Below are positions 1 through 8,602 of a stretch of 56,797 bases of DNA, piece by piece (the stretch's first letter is position 1; each line of letters begins with the position of its first letter). This stretch comes from Planctomycetota bacterium. Lineage in GTDB: Bacteria > Planctomycetota > UBA1135 > UBA2386. The notes below the pieces were generated by a model. The model was given only the letters and a program-made list of their open reading frames with translations, ran no database searches and was not told where the DNA came from. A program made the translations under genes and the position numbers. The DNA lies in assembly GCA_016794035.1 (NCBI GenBank), contig JAEUHS010000006.1, positions 1-56,797 on the forward strand, written 5' to 3'.

Positions 1-855
1 GATCAGCAGCCCCGACACCACCATCAGCACCCACGGCCACACCGGCGCGCGCAGCGACACCGGGCGCGGCCACAGCTCGCGGCCGGTCGGCCGTTCGTCG
101 CGCGGCAGGTCGACGTCGCGCCCGCCCTTCGCCGCCGGATCGAGCACGTCGACGACCAGCACGGTCGCGTTGTCGGGCCCGCCGGCCGCGAGCGCCGCGG
201 CGACCAGCGACTCGGCAACGACCTGCGCCTGGCCGCGCGCGACGAGACGGGCCATCGTCGCATCCGGCACCGTCGACCAGACGCCGTCGCTGACCAGCAG
301 GTACCGCTCGCCCGCCCGCACCGGGAACGAGTCGTAGTCGACCTCGCTGTGGTCCTTGCCGCCGCCGATGCAGCGCAGCAGCAGGTTCTCGGGTTCGCGC
401 GCGGCGTGGTCGGTGGTCAGCTGCTCGCAGGTGCCGTCGTGGCAGCGATAGGCGCGCGTGTCGCCGACGTGGCCGAGCCAGGCGTGTCCGTCTTCGAAGC
501 ACAACGAAGTCAGCGTCGTGCCCATGTCGCGCAGCGCCGGCACACTGGTCGACTCGGTGAACACCCGTTCGCTGGCGGCCTGAAAGCCGCGCTGCAGGCG
601 GCGATCGAGCGGGTCCGGCGACTCGCCGTCGAGCAGCGCGGTGCCGAGCGCGCGCAGGGCGATGCGGCTCGCCTCGGCGCCGCCGGCCGCACCTCCCATG
701 CCGTCGGCGATCGCGCAGACCAGCGGACCGTGGGTTCTTGGACTGGCCGCGGACCTCACCGGCAGCGCGCCGACCAGGAAGTCGTCCTCGTTGTTGGCGC
801 GCACCCAGCCGGTGTGCGTCGCCGTGCCGACGTCGAAGCCGCGCGGCAGCTTCAC
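1..855 (-). CDS. PP2C-family Ser/Thr protein phosphatase (3' part outside window)
   Basis: Metal-dependent protein phosphatase, expected to dephosphorylate targets of the kinase encoded upstream in the same operon. The first 285 residues are visible. Near the N-terminus is the motif RANNEDDF, then DGMGGAAGG, GHVGDTRAY and GGPDNATVLVVD, which together carry the aspartates that bind the two metal ions. The visible end runs into a hydrophobic stretch (WPWVLMVVSGLLI), suggesting a C-terminal membrane anchor that continues past the window edge. The start is a GTG whose bases overlap the TGA of the preceding lipoprotein gene in a GTGA junction, which implies translational coupling. The family call is firm; substrate and full length are unknown. 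Confidence 0.93.
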   Translation of the reverse strand, partial: MKLPRGFDVGTATHTGWVRANNEDDFLVGALPVRSAASPRTHGPLVCAIADGMGGAAGGAEASRIALRALGTALLDGESPDPLDRRLQRGFQAASERVFTESTSVPALRDMGTTLTSLCFEDGHAWLGHVGDTRAYRCHDGTCEQLTTDHAAREPENLLLRCIGGGKDHSEVDYDSFPVRAGERYLLVSDGVWSTVPDATMARLVARGQAQVVAESLVAAALAAGGPDNATVLVVDVLDPAAKGGRDVDLPRDERPTGRELWPRPVSLRAPVWPWVLMVVSGLLI

Positions 856-1931
856 CGGCCCGCTCCGGGCGCGAACGTCGCCGACGAGACCGTGCCGCGG
901 ATCGTGCCGACCAGCACCTGCACGCGATCGCCGCGCAGCACGTTCGGCAGCGGCGCCTCGTAGTAGAAGCGGTCGCCCTCGAGACGGCGCGAGGCCAGCA
1001 ACGCGCGCTCGAAGCCCGCCGCCACCTCGGGCGACAGCGCCCGTTCGCTGCGCAGCCGCACCACGCTGAGGCTCTCGGCCGAGTCGGCGGTGACCCGCAG
1101 GCCGGCGTCGCCCTCGACCAGCGACAGGCGCGCGGCGCTGCGTTCGCGCAGGCGCTGCCGCACCGACTCGCTCTTCAGGTCGCGCGCCAGCGACAGCAGC
1201 AGGCGCCGGCGCGTGGTGTCGCGCACGGCCTCGCCGACGGCCCCGGCATCGTCGCCGACCCAGAACGGCGGCACCACCATCGACAGCAGCAGGCCGACCA
1301 GATCGCTGCGTTCGAACAGCGCCAGCTCGATCGGGCCGCCGACCAGCAGCGGGTCGTGCAACACGCGGCCGGTCTGCAGCTCGCGCAGCGTCACTCGCAG
1401 CGTCGCCCGCGACTCGAACGTGTGGTCCGGGATCAGGGCGCCGAAGCCGAGCAGGATCCAGGTCAGGAACGTCACCGGCCAGCGGCCATTGGTGCCCTGC
1501 GCGTCGATCGGCCCGTCCTGCAGCTCCTCGACCACCAGCAGCAGGTCGAAGCCCTGTTCGCGCGCGCGCTGCAGGAACTGCTGCACCTCGGGGTCGCCGG
1601 CCCCGGCGCGCAGGCGATCGCGCACCAGGCGGCGGTGGCCGGCGTCGCCGTCGAGCGCCACGCGCTGGAACACCCGGCTCTGGCGCAGTTCGTCGACGAG
1701 GACGTCGATCGCGATCGGCTCGGCGAGCAGCAGCGCCGGATCCCCGGGCCGCGCGGCGGGCGCGAACGTGCCGGCCTCGCCGTTCGACACCAGGAACGCA
1801 CCGCCGGTCACCAGCACGGCGCGGTCGAGCGGCGGCAGGTCGGCGAGGCCGCCGACCTCGCCGGCCGTCGACTGGCAGGCGACCAGCCACAGCAGGCCGA
1901 GCACCGCGAGCCAGCGCCGCGCGCGCGTCAT
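852..1931 (-). CDS. Lipoprotein of unknown function in kinase/phosphatase operon
   Basis: A 359-residue predicted lipoprotein: basic N-terminus, hydrophobic core and lipobox LVAC with the lipidated Cys at about residue 19. The mature part is mixed alpha/beta. A stretch around residues 120-160 (WPVTFLTWILLGFGALIP) is hydrophobic and could be membrane-associated. I recognise no family. It sits between a transmembrane Ser/Thr kinase and a PP2C phosphatase, sharing 4-bp overlaps with both (ATGA with the kinase stop, GTGA with the phosphatase start), so the three are almost certainly made together. A role as periplasmic or outer-membrane partner of the kinase's extracytoplasmic part is an inference from context only. 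Confidence 0.85.
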   Translation of the reverse strand: MTRARRWLAVLGLLWLVACQSTAGEVGGLADLPPLDRAVLVTGGAFLVSNGEAGTFAPAARPGDPALLLAEPIAIDVLVDELRQSRVFQRVALDGDAGHRRLVRDRLRAGAGDPEVQQFLQRAREQGFDLLLVVEELQDGPIDAQGTNGRWPVTFLTWILLGFGALIPDHTFESRATLRVTLRELQTGRVLHDPLLVGGPIELALFERSDLVGLLLSMVVPPFWVGDDAGAVGEAVRDTTRRRLLLSLARDLKSESVRQRLRERSAARLSLVEGDAGLRVTADSAESLSVVRLRSERALSPEVAAGFERALLASRRLEGDRFYYEAPLPNVLRGDRVQVLVGTIRGTVSSATFAPGAGR

Positions 1932-4900
1932 CGCCACCCCCGCAGCCGCGACAGCATGGCCTCGGTGCCGGCGATGCGGAAGCCGACCAGCAGCAGCCGC
2001 GGGTCGCGCTGCGACGTCAGCAGGTCGCGGCCGTCGCGCGCCAGCTGCTCGGTACGCAACACGCCGGGTACGGTGTCGGGCACGACGGTCAGGATGCGCG
2101 CGTCGAGCCGGATGCCACCGCCGCCGATCAGGCCCTCGAGTTCGCCGAGCGCGAGACCGCGCACGACGCCGAGCATGCGCAGCGGGCCCTCGAGGTCCGG
2201 CGGCGGCGACGCGGTGCCGCGCGCGAACGCCGACACGCGCGCGAGATGCACCGCGTGGTCGCTGATCCACTCGCGCAGCAGCAGCGCCGCATCGGGCACG
2301 TGCGGCACGTCGGCGACCCATTCGCGCACGCCGAAGTCGAGGCCGACGAAGTCCACGCCGTAGCTCGTCGGCACCACGTCGCCGGCGCGCCGTTCGGCGT
2401 CGCTGGTCGCCACCTCGCCGCGCTCGAGTCCGGGCGCGGCGTCCAGGAACGCCGGCATCGACACCGCGCGCCCGGCCGCGCCGACGCCGTGGCACGACGG
2501 CCTCGTCGCGCCGGCATAGGCCGCGAGTTCGAGTTCACAGCCGAGCGGCAGCCGGAACAGGTCGGGGTCGCCGCCGACGGCGAGACCGAGCAGGCGGCAG
2601 AGCGTGTAGGCCTGGAAGAAGTCGACGCCGGTCAGCGGCCGGTCGGCGGCCGCCTCGCCCGCGGCGCTGCCGCCGTCCGCGGCGGCGCCGAGCAGCGCCG
2701 CGGGCTGCAGGCGCCCGACGCCGAGCGGGTCGTCGTGGTGCACGAGCCGTTGCCGGTCGACGCCGTCGATCCAGCGGGCCAGACCCGCGACCAGCGCGCG
2801 CGCGGCGGCGCGGCCGAACTCGCGGTCCTGCAGCAGCAGGTCGGCGATGTTGCGCACCGCGACCGACTGCTGCGGCCGGAACAGCGCCCGCGGCGGCGCC
2901 AGCGGCGGCACCGGCTCGGCGAACGGACCCGCCGGCGCCAGCACCGGCAACAGGCGGATCGCGGCGAGCGCCGGCGGCAGTTCCGCGAGCTCGCCGAGCT
3001 CGAGCGGCCGCAGCGTGCTGCGCGTCGTGCGCAGCCGCAGCACGAGGCCCTGGCGGCCGGCGGGCGTCGACACGTAGGCGTCGAGGCGCCGTTCGACCTC
3101 GTCGGGGAACTCCTCGCGCGAACGCCCGGACAGCTGTGCGGCGACGCTCCAGACCGCGAACGGCAGCTCGAACGACACCACGGCGCCGTCGCCGGCCGGC
3201 GCGACCACACTGGCGACGACCTCGCTCTGCGCGATGCCGAGCCGCAGTTCGTTCTGATCCTCGGCCCGGAACGGCAGCGGGAAGCGCAGCCGCAGCCGCG
3301 CCGGCTGGCCGAACTCCACCAGCAGCTCCTCGCCGATCGGCTCGGGCACCGCGTCGTGCCACCAGAAGTCGGCGACGACGTCGAGCGTGCGGCCGCCGAA
3401 GCTGCGCCGCGTCGAGGCGCCGTCGCCGACGATCACGCGCGCCGGCCGGTCGAGCACGTCGCGCAGTTCGAGCGCGAACACGTTGCGGCCCGGCACCAGC
3501 ACGACGTCGGGCAGCAGCGGGTCGCCGGCGGCGTCGCGCTCGGCGAGCGGCAGCGGCACCAGGTCGTCGGCGCCGACCCACAGGGTGCCGCGCAGGTACG
3601 GCCGCAGCGCCGGATCGAGCCGCCAGCCCGGGCCTTCGCCGAAGCCGCTGCTGCGCCGCGTCAGCACGCCCGCCTGCAGCAGGCCGGGCAGGAAACGCGA
3701 CTTCGCCGCCGGCACGCGGACCTCGATCGCATCCGGCAGCACGCGCAGCGGCAGCCGATGCGGCTCCTGGTGCAGGTCGAGGCCCTCGCGGTCCTCGAAC
3801 TCGAGCCGCAGCTCGTGGCCGCCGGGCGGCAACGGCGAGACGTGCAGGCGCACGCGTTCGGCGCCGGCGTCGTCGAGCCGCACCAGCGGCCCGCCCTGGC
3901 CGGTCCCGGCGGTGCGCGACAGTTCGACCGCCGCGCGCACGATGCGGAACGGCAGGGCGGTCGCGATCGTCGCCTCGCCGCCGGTGTCGGCCACCACCAG
4001 CTCGTCGCCGACCCACAGCGCGTGCGGCGGCTCGCCCTGCACGTCGAGCTGCAGATCGCGCCGGCGCAGCGTCAGCGCCACCTGCTGTTCGGTGCGGTTG
4101 CCGAGCGCGTCCTCGACCACGAACCAGCACGGGCCCGAGCCGATCGTGCCGCCGGCCGTCTGCAACGGCAGGTCGAACTGCGCCGTGGTCGCGGTGCCCG
4201 CCAGCGGCACCCGCGCGAGTTCGGCCCGGTCGATGCCGAGCAGGCGCAGCGTGCAACCCGGCTCGGCGGCCGACAGCACGACCCGGAACTGCACCGACGC
4301 CGCCGTCGTCGGCAACGACGCCTCGCCGCCGGGGCCGGTGACCGCGACCACCGACGGCGCCAACACGTCGGCGGCGACGAACGCCACCGTCGGGCCGCTG
4401 CCGCGGTTGCCGGCCAGGTCCGCCGCGACGACGGTGAGTTCGCCGGCGCCGAGCGGTTCGACCGTGCCGACCGCCGCGGCGAGCGCGGCGCCGAGGTCGA
4501 AGTCGCCGCCGGGCCCCGGCAGGGACAGCTCCAGCCGGCGCCCCGATCGGAACGACACCCGCGCCACCACCGACGCGACGCCGACGACGTCGGTGCAGTG
4601 CCAGACCAGTCGCGCGTCGCCGGTCAGCGCCGCCTCGTGCAGCGCGAGCGACGACTCGATCTGCGGCGCCTCGTCGTCGACGCGCACGCGCGCGCTGCCC
4701 AGCGGCTCGCGGCCCGGGACCATGAACGACACGTCGACCGGACCGTCGCGGCTGCTCTGCACCAGTCCCTCGAGCAGTTCGCGCCAGCCCGGCTGCGCGT
4801 TGGCGAGCGTCAGTTCGCCGCGGGCGGCGTCGACCTCGGGCTGCTGCGGGCTGCCGAGCAGGCGCACGCCGTTGCGCAGCACGTCGACGCGCAGCTGCTG

Positions 4901-6085
4901 CGGCGGGAAGCCGCCGAAGTGCAGCGTCAGTTCGCGCAGGCGCGCGCTCGACAGGTGCTGCACGGTCGTCGCCGCCGCCGACTCCAGCGCACTGACCACC
5001 AGCGCGCTGCCGGCCCGCGGCCGCAGGTACGCCGGCGGCCGGTCGGCGGTGCTGGCCAGCGTCACCATCACCGCCAGCGCCGCGGCGACGACCGCGCCGC
5101 GCGCCATCGCCGGACGCCGGCCGCGGATGCGTTCCAGTTCGTGCCGCAGCGCCGCCGCCGAGTCCGGCCGACGGTCGGGATCGCGCGCGACGCAACGCTG
5201 CACCAGCCGCTGCAGCCGGCGCGGCACACCGGGCACGGCCGGCCACGGCCGCAGGTCGCCGTTCGCGACCGCGAGCGCGGCCCGGCGCGAGTCGGAGTCG
5301 TCGACCGGCGCGCTGCCGGTCAGCAGCAGCCAGGCCAGCGAGCCGAACGAGTAGACGTCGGCGCGCCGGTCGACGTCCTGGTTCGCCAGCAGCTCGGGCG
5401 CCGAGAACACCGGGTTGACGAAGCCGGCGAACTCGCTGCCGGGCATGCGATCGCTGCCGGCCATGGTCACGCTGCGCGCGATGCCGAAGTCGAGCACCTT
5501 GACGCGCAGGTCGCCGTTGCGCGCCGCCACCATCACGTTGCGCGGCGCCAGGTCGCAGTGCACGAGGCCGGCGGCGTGGATCGCCGCCAGCGCCTCGGCG
5601 ATCTGCAGCAGCACCTCGACCGCCTGGGACGGCTGCAGCCGGCCGGGCCGCATCACCGTCTCCAGCGTGTCGCCCTCGACCAGCTCCATCGCCAGGTAGG
5701 CGGTGCCGTCCTCGGCCTCGCCGACGTCGAGCAGGCGCGCGCAGCGTTCGTGCGTCACCGTCGCGGCGCGCCGCGCCTCGGGCAGCAGCGCGCGGCGGTA
5801 TTCTGGATGCTCGGCGAAGCGCGGATGCAGCAGCTTCAGCGCCACCGTCATCAGCGAACCGGTGTGCATCGCCTGGAACACGGTGCCGAGGCCGCCGCGG
5901 CCCAGCACCGCCTGCAGCCGGTACTTGCCGTCGACGACGGTGCCGAGCAGCGGGTTGCCCGACTCGCTCTCGCCGCGCCGCACCGGATAGTGCACGGCCT
6001 CGGTCGGCAGCATCCAGGCGCCGCAGTGGCCGCAGCGCTGCGCCGCCGTGTTCGTCACGCCTTCACACGCCAGACAGATCTTCAC
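1928..6085 (-). CDS. Membrane Ser/Thr kinase with C-terminal FGE-sulfatase-like domain
   Basis: A 1385-residue multidomain protein. Residues 4-21 form a zinc-ribbon-like CxxC-x10-CxxC. A Hanks-type kinase follows (about 55-320): glycine loop GRGGLGTV at 62-69, Lys84, catalytic loop with Asp178, DFG at 199-201 and SAPE. One membrane segment lies near 328-346. A long beta-rich, probably extracytoplasmic region of about 800 residues follows. The last 230 residues resemble the formylglycine-generating-enzyme (SUMF1) fold: an FRLPLGCELE stretch, SYGVDFVGL, REWVAD and the terminal GFRIAG. The catalytic loop reads VHCDLAPRN rather than HRDLKPxN, so the usual Ser/Thr-kinase Lys is absent. I see no FGE active-site cysteine context, so that domain is probably non-catalytic or ligand-binding. 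The start is GTG; a TATCAT box lies 17 nt upstream. Confidence 0.9.
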   Translation of the reverse strand: MKICLACEGVTNTAAQRCGHCGAWMLPTEAVHYPVRRGESESGNPLLGTVVDGKYRLQAVLGRGGLGTVFQAMHTGSLMTVALKLLHPRFAEHPEYRRALLPEARRAATVTHERCARLLDVGEAEDGTAYLAMELVEGDTLETVMRPGRLQPSQAVEVLLQIAEALAAIHAAGLVHCDLAPRNVMVAARNGDLRVKVLDFGIARSVTMAGSDRMPGSEFAGFVNPVFSAPELLANQDVDRRADVYSFGSLAWLLLTGSAPVDDSDSRRAALAVANGDLRPWPAVPGVPRRLQRLVQRCVARDPDRRPDSAAALRHELERIRGRRPAMARGAVVAAALAVMVTLASTADRPPAYLRPRAGSALVVSALESAAATTVQHLSSARLRELTLHFGGFPPQQLRVDVLRNGVRLLGSPQQPEVDAARGELTLANAQPGWRELLEGLVQSSRDGPVDVSFMVPGREPLGSARVRVDDEAPQIESSLALHEAALTGDARLVWHCTDVVGVASVVARVSFRSGRRLELSLPGPGGDFDLGAALAAAVGTVEPLGAGELTVVAADLAGNRGSGPTVAFVAADVLAPSVVAVTGPGGEASLPTTAASVQFRVVLSAAEPGCTLRLLGIDRAELARVPLAGTATTAQFDLPLQTAGGTIGSGPCWFVVEDALGNRTEQQVALTLRRRDLQLDVQGEPPHALWVGDELVVADTGGEATIATALPFRIVRAAVELSRTAGTGQGGPLVRLDDAGAERVRLHVSPLPPGGHELRLEFEDREGLDLHQEPHRLPLRVLPDAIEVRVPAAKSRFLPGLLQAGVLTRRSSGFGEGPGWRLDPALRPYLRGTLWVGADDLVPLPLAERDAAGDPLLPDVVLVPGRNVFALELRDVLDRPARVIVGDGASTRRSFGGRTLDVVADFWWHDAVPEPIGEELLVEFGQPARLRLRFPLPFRAEDQNELRLGIAQSEVVASVVAPAGDGAVVSFELPFAVWSVAAQLSGRSREEFPDEVERRLDAYVSTPAGRQGLVLRLRTTRSTLRPLELGELAELPPALAAIRLLPVLAPAGPFAEPVPPLAPPRALFRPQQSVAVRNIADLLLQDREFGRAAARALVAGLARWIDGVDRQRLVHHDDPLGVGRLQPAALLGAAADGGSAAGEAAADRPLTGVDFFQAYTLCRLLGLAVGGDPDLFRLPLGCELELAAYAGATRPSCHGVGAAGRAVSMPAFLDAAPGLERGEVATSDAERRAGDVVPTSYGVDFVGLDFGVREWVADVPHVPDAALLLREWISDHAVHLARVSAFARGTASPPPDLEGPLRMLGVVRGLALGELEGLIGGGGIRLDARILTVVPDTVPGVLRTEQLARDGRDLLTSQRDPRLLLVGFRIAGTEAMLSRLRGWR

Positions 6086-6102
6086 GCGAGCCCACCGCCG
6101 GC

Positions 6103-6108
6103 ATGATA
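6103..6108 (-). promoter_or_regulatory. Candidate -10 box for the kinase operon
   Basis: On the minus strand this reads TATCAT, five of six matches to TATAAT, 17 nt before the GTG start of the kinase gene and just past the cinA stop. No convincing -35 hexamer is visible at 16-19 nt. Inferred from sequence match and position only. Confidence 0.3.
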
Positions 6109-6115
6109 GTGCGGG

Positions 6116-7363
6116 TCACGCATCGAGCGGCTCCCGCAGCAGCGCGCGCCAGATCTCGAACACGGCGCGGTCGCGCACGAAGCTGCGGCCGAGATCCGGG
6201 ATGCGCACCGTCCAGGCGCGCACGCCGGCGGCGCGGGCCAGCGCGAAACAGACCGTGCCAACGGGCTTCTGCGCGCTGCCGCCGTCGGGGCCGGCGATGC
6301 CGGTGGTCGCGATCGCGACGTCGGCGCCGAAGCGCTCGCGCGCGCCCTGCGCCATCGCCGCCGCGACCGGCTCGCTGACCGCGCCGTGCGTGTCCAGCAG
6401 CGCCGCCGGCACGCCGAGCAGTTCGCGCTTGCTGTCGTTGCTGTAGGCGACGACGCCGCCGCGGAACACCGACGAGACGCCGGCGATGTCGACCAGCCGC
6501 GCGGCGATCGTGCCGCCCGTGCACGACTCGGCGACCGCCAGCGTGGCGCCCGCCCGGGCGAGCCGCTGCACGACGATCTCCGGCAGTTCGGCGGTGCCCT
6601 CGGCGAACAGCCAGTCGCCGAGCAGCGGCCGCAGTTCGCCGGCGGTCGCCGCGCAGGCCGAGTGTGCGTCGGCACGCGTCGCGGCGGTGGCGACGATGCG
6701 CACCGTCAGCAGGCCGCCGCTGGCGGTGATGCCGACCGCGGGGTTGCGTCCCGGGGCCATGAACGGCTCGATGCGTTCGCCGAGCAGCGCCTCGGACGGG
6801 CCGAGCACGCGCAGACACAGCTGCGCGGTCGGCGTCAGGCCCGGCATGGCCGCCACGAACGGCAGCACGTGGCCCTGCAGCATCACCTGCATCTCACGCG
6901 GCACGCCGGGCAGCACGAACAGCTGCGCCAGGCCGGCCTGCACCCGGAACCCGGGCGCGGTGCCGACCGGATTGGCGAGCGGCACGGCGCCGGGCGGCAG
7001 CATCGCCTGCCGCCGGTTGCTGTCCGGCACCGGCCGGCCGCGCTGGCGCAGCCAGCCGCACAGGTGGTCCCAGCTCGGCTCGTCGAACCACAGCGGCCCG
7101 CCGAGCAGGCCGGCGACGACGTCGCGCGTGCGGTCGTCGAGGGTCGGTCCGAGCCCGCCGGTCGCGACGACGACGTCGGCGCGCGCGCAGGCCTCGGCGA
7201 ACACGATGCGCAGCTGCTCGGGGTCGTCGCCGGCGACCGTGAAGCGGCGCACGACGAGGCCGATCGCCTCCAGTTCGCCGGCGATCCACTTGCTGTTGGT
7301 GTCCAGCAGCGCGCCGTGCACCAGTTCGTCGCCGACCGCCAGGATCTCGGCGGTCACCGTCAC
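6116..7363 (-). CDS. cinA: CinA-like nicotinamide-nucleotide amidase
   Basis: A 415-residue protein with the two domains of the CinA family. The N-terminal MoCF-type domain includes AVGDELVHG, DTNSKWIA and ATGGLGPTLDDRTRD. The C-terminal domain (about 255-415) carries AESCTGGTIAARL, FRGGVVAYSNDSK and ATTGIAGPDGGS, the signature of PncC-type nicotinamide-mononucleotide deamidases that recycle pyridine nucleotides. The family also hydrolyses ADP-ribose-type compounds through the N-terminal domain. The start is the GTG that overlaps the tatC stop by 4 bp (GTGA); a second GTG lies two codons downstream. Cytosolic. Translational coupling to tatC is clear; no functional link between the two is known. 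Confidence 0.93.
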   Translation of the reverse strand: MTVTAEILAVGDELVHGALLDTNSKWIAGELEAIGLVVRRFTVAGDDPEQLRIVFAEACARADVVVATGGLGPTLDDRTRDVVAGLLGGPLWFDEPSWDHLCGWLRQRGRPVPDSNRRQAMLPPGAVPLANPVGTAPGFRVQAGLAQLFVLPGVPREMQVMLQGHVLPFVAAMPGLTPTAQLCLRVLGPSEALLGERIEPFMAPGRNPAVGITASGGLLTVRIVATAATRADAHSACAATAGELRPLLGDWLFAEGTAELPEIVVQRLARAGATLAVAESCTGGTIAARLVDIAGVSSVFRGGVVAYSNDSKRELLGVPAALLDTHGAVSEPVAAAMAQGARERFGADVAIATTGIAGPDGGSAQKPVGTVCFALARAAGVRAWTVRIPDLGRSFVRDRAVFEIWRALLREPLDA

Positions 7364-8316
7364 GGGCTCACCTCGGTCGCCGGCGCCTCGTGGCCGCGCC
7401 CGATCCACGTCAACAGCAGGCCGAGGCCGTAGAGCAGCAGCATCGGCGCCGCCATCAGCAGCATCGACACCGGCTCGGGCGGCGTCAGCAGCGCCGCGAC
7501 CAGGAAGATCAGCAGCACCGTCATGCGCCAGTGCTTCAGATAGGTCGTGTGCCGGACCAGGCCGACGCGCTGCAGCGCGACCATCACCAGGGGCAGCTGG
7601 AACACCAGGCCCAGCGCGCCGGTCAGCGCCAGCTCGAGGTTCAGGAACTGGCCGATGCTCAGCATCGCGCCGACCTGCGACGGGTCCATCAACCCGATCA
7701 GGAAGTGCAGGCTGAACGGCAGCGCGACGCGGTAGCCGAACAGGATGCCGCCGAGCAGCAGCAGCATCATGAACGGGAAGTAGCGGTAGAAGATGCGCCG
7801 CTCGCGCTGGTACAGCCCCGCGGCGACGAACGCCCAGATCTGCCAGATCACGACCGGCGACGCCAGCACGACCGCGAACAGCAGCGCGACCCACATCCAG
7901 TTGAGGATGTCCTCGAGCCCTTCGATCGCGAACAGGCCGTATGGCACCGGAAAGCCGGTCTTGGCCTGCAGCAGGTAGGTGTATTCCTTGGTGCCGGCGA
8001 GGATCGACTCGCGGTACTCGAGGCAGTAGGCGAGGAACTCCTTGCCCTCCTTGTCCAGCGTCCCGGCGGCCTGCCGCGCCTCGAGCTTCTCCACCCACTC
8101 GGTGAACCCGCGCTGCCACTGCAGCCGGTACGGGGCGAGGATGATCTCCTGCACCGTGTGCTTGAACGGCATCACGACGGCGATCGCGACGACGACCGCC
8201 AGCAGCGACCGGATCAGCCGCTTGCGCAGCTCGTCGAGGTGGTCCCCGAACGACATGCGCGGCAGCTGTTCGTCGTCGTAGGCAGCACGAACCGCCGGAT
8301 CGTCGAGGGATACCAT
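7360..8316 (-). CDS. tatC: Sec-independent protein translocase subunit TatC
   Basis: Core receptor of the twin-arginine translocase in the cytoplasmic membrane. It has 318 residues, longer than the usual 240-260. The diagnostic cytoplasmic motif FGDHLDELRKRLI lies near residue 25, followed by six hydrophobic segments, including VALLFAVVLASPVVIWQIW, a phenylalanine-rich TM with GYRVALPF, and a final LLIFLVAALLTPPEP segment. The extra length is a hydrophilic insertion of roughly 70 residues between the first and second TM helices, so it lies in the periplasmic loop. No tatA/tatB is in the window. A TACAGT hexamer lies 11 nt before the ATG and may be its -10 box. Confidence 0.96.
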   Translation of the reverse strand: MVSLDDPAVRAAYDDEQLPRMSFGDHLDELRKRLIRSLLAVVVAIAVVMPFKHTVQEIILAPYRLQWQRGFTEWVEKLEARQAAGTLDKEGKEFLAYCLEYRESILAGTKEYTYLLQAKTGFPVPYGLFAIEGLEDILNWMWVALLFAVVLASPVVIWQIWAFVAAGLYQRERRIFYRYFPFMMLLLLGGILFGYRVALPFSLHFLIGLMDPSQVGAMLSIGQFLNLELALTGALGLVFQLPLVMVALQRVGLVRHTTYLKHWRMTVLLIFLVAALLTPPEPVSMLLMAAPMLLLYGLGLLLTWIGRGHEAPATEVSP

Positions 8317-8545
8317 CGGGCCGCCCGACTGTAGCGCCCCCGCACGTCGACGAGAACGAGCCGCAGGCGAACCGACCCGCCCGCACCTGGTGCGACCGGG
8401 TAGATCTCAGCAGCCGCGACGCAGGGATCTTCGAGTACCCCGGTGAGCCAGCTCGCAGCGCGAGGTGGCGTCCGCTGCCGCAGCGGCGTTGGTTGCGTGA
8501 CTCCCCGCGGAGTACGGAAGCCGCGTCGCGGCAGCGCAGGGACTC

Positions 8546-8602
8546 ACCTCGTCAAGCTCTGTTCCGACCGCCTCCGGCGGCCGGATCAGAGCTTGATGAG
8601 GT
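8546..8602 (-). terminator. Long palindrome overlapping the 3' end of the coiled-coil gene
   Basis: Two 21-bp arms (8546-8566 and 8582-8602) match in inverted orientation at 19 of 21 positions. The spacer contains a smaller inner palindrome (CCGCC-TCC-GGCGG). The right arm is the coding end of the minus-strand gene, including its last codons and TGA; the left arm is an imperfect inverted copy of it. Transcribed, it folds into a hairpin of more than 20 bp with no U-tract after it, so it is a processing or stability hairpin, or a non-canonical terminator, rather than a standard intrinsic terminator. Confidence 0.6.

Noticed and set aside
738..6106. Very long open frames opposite the kinase operon (plus strand)
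   Set aside because: They are antisense to genes with clear domains; their translations are low-complexity Arg/Ala/Gly/His repeats caused by GC-rich third positions.
8400..8545. tRNA or small RNA in the tatC upstream region
   Set aside because: No cloverleaf or conserved tRNA sequence; only short hairpins are visible.
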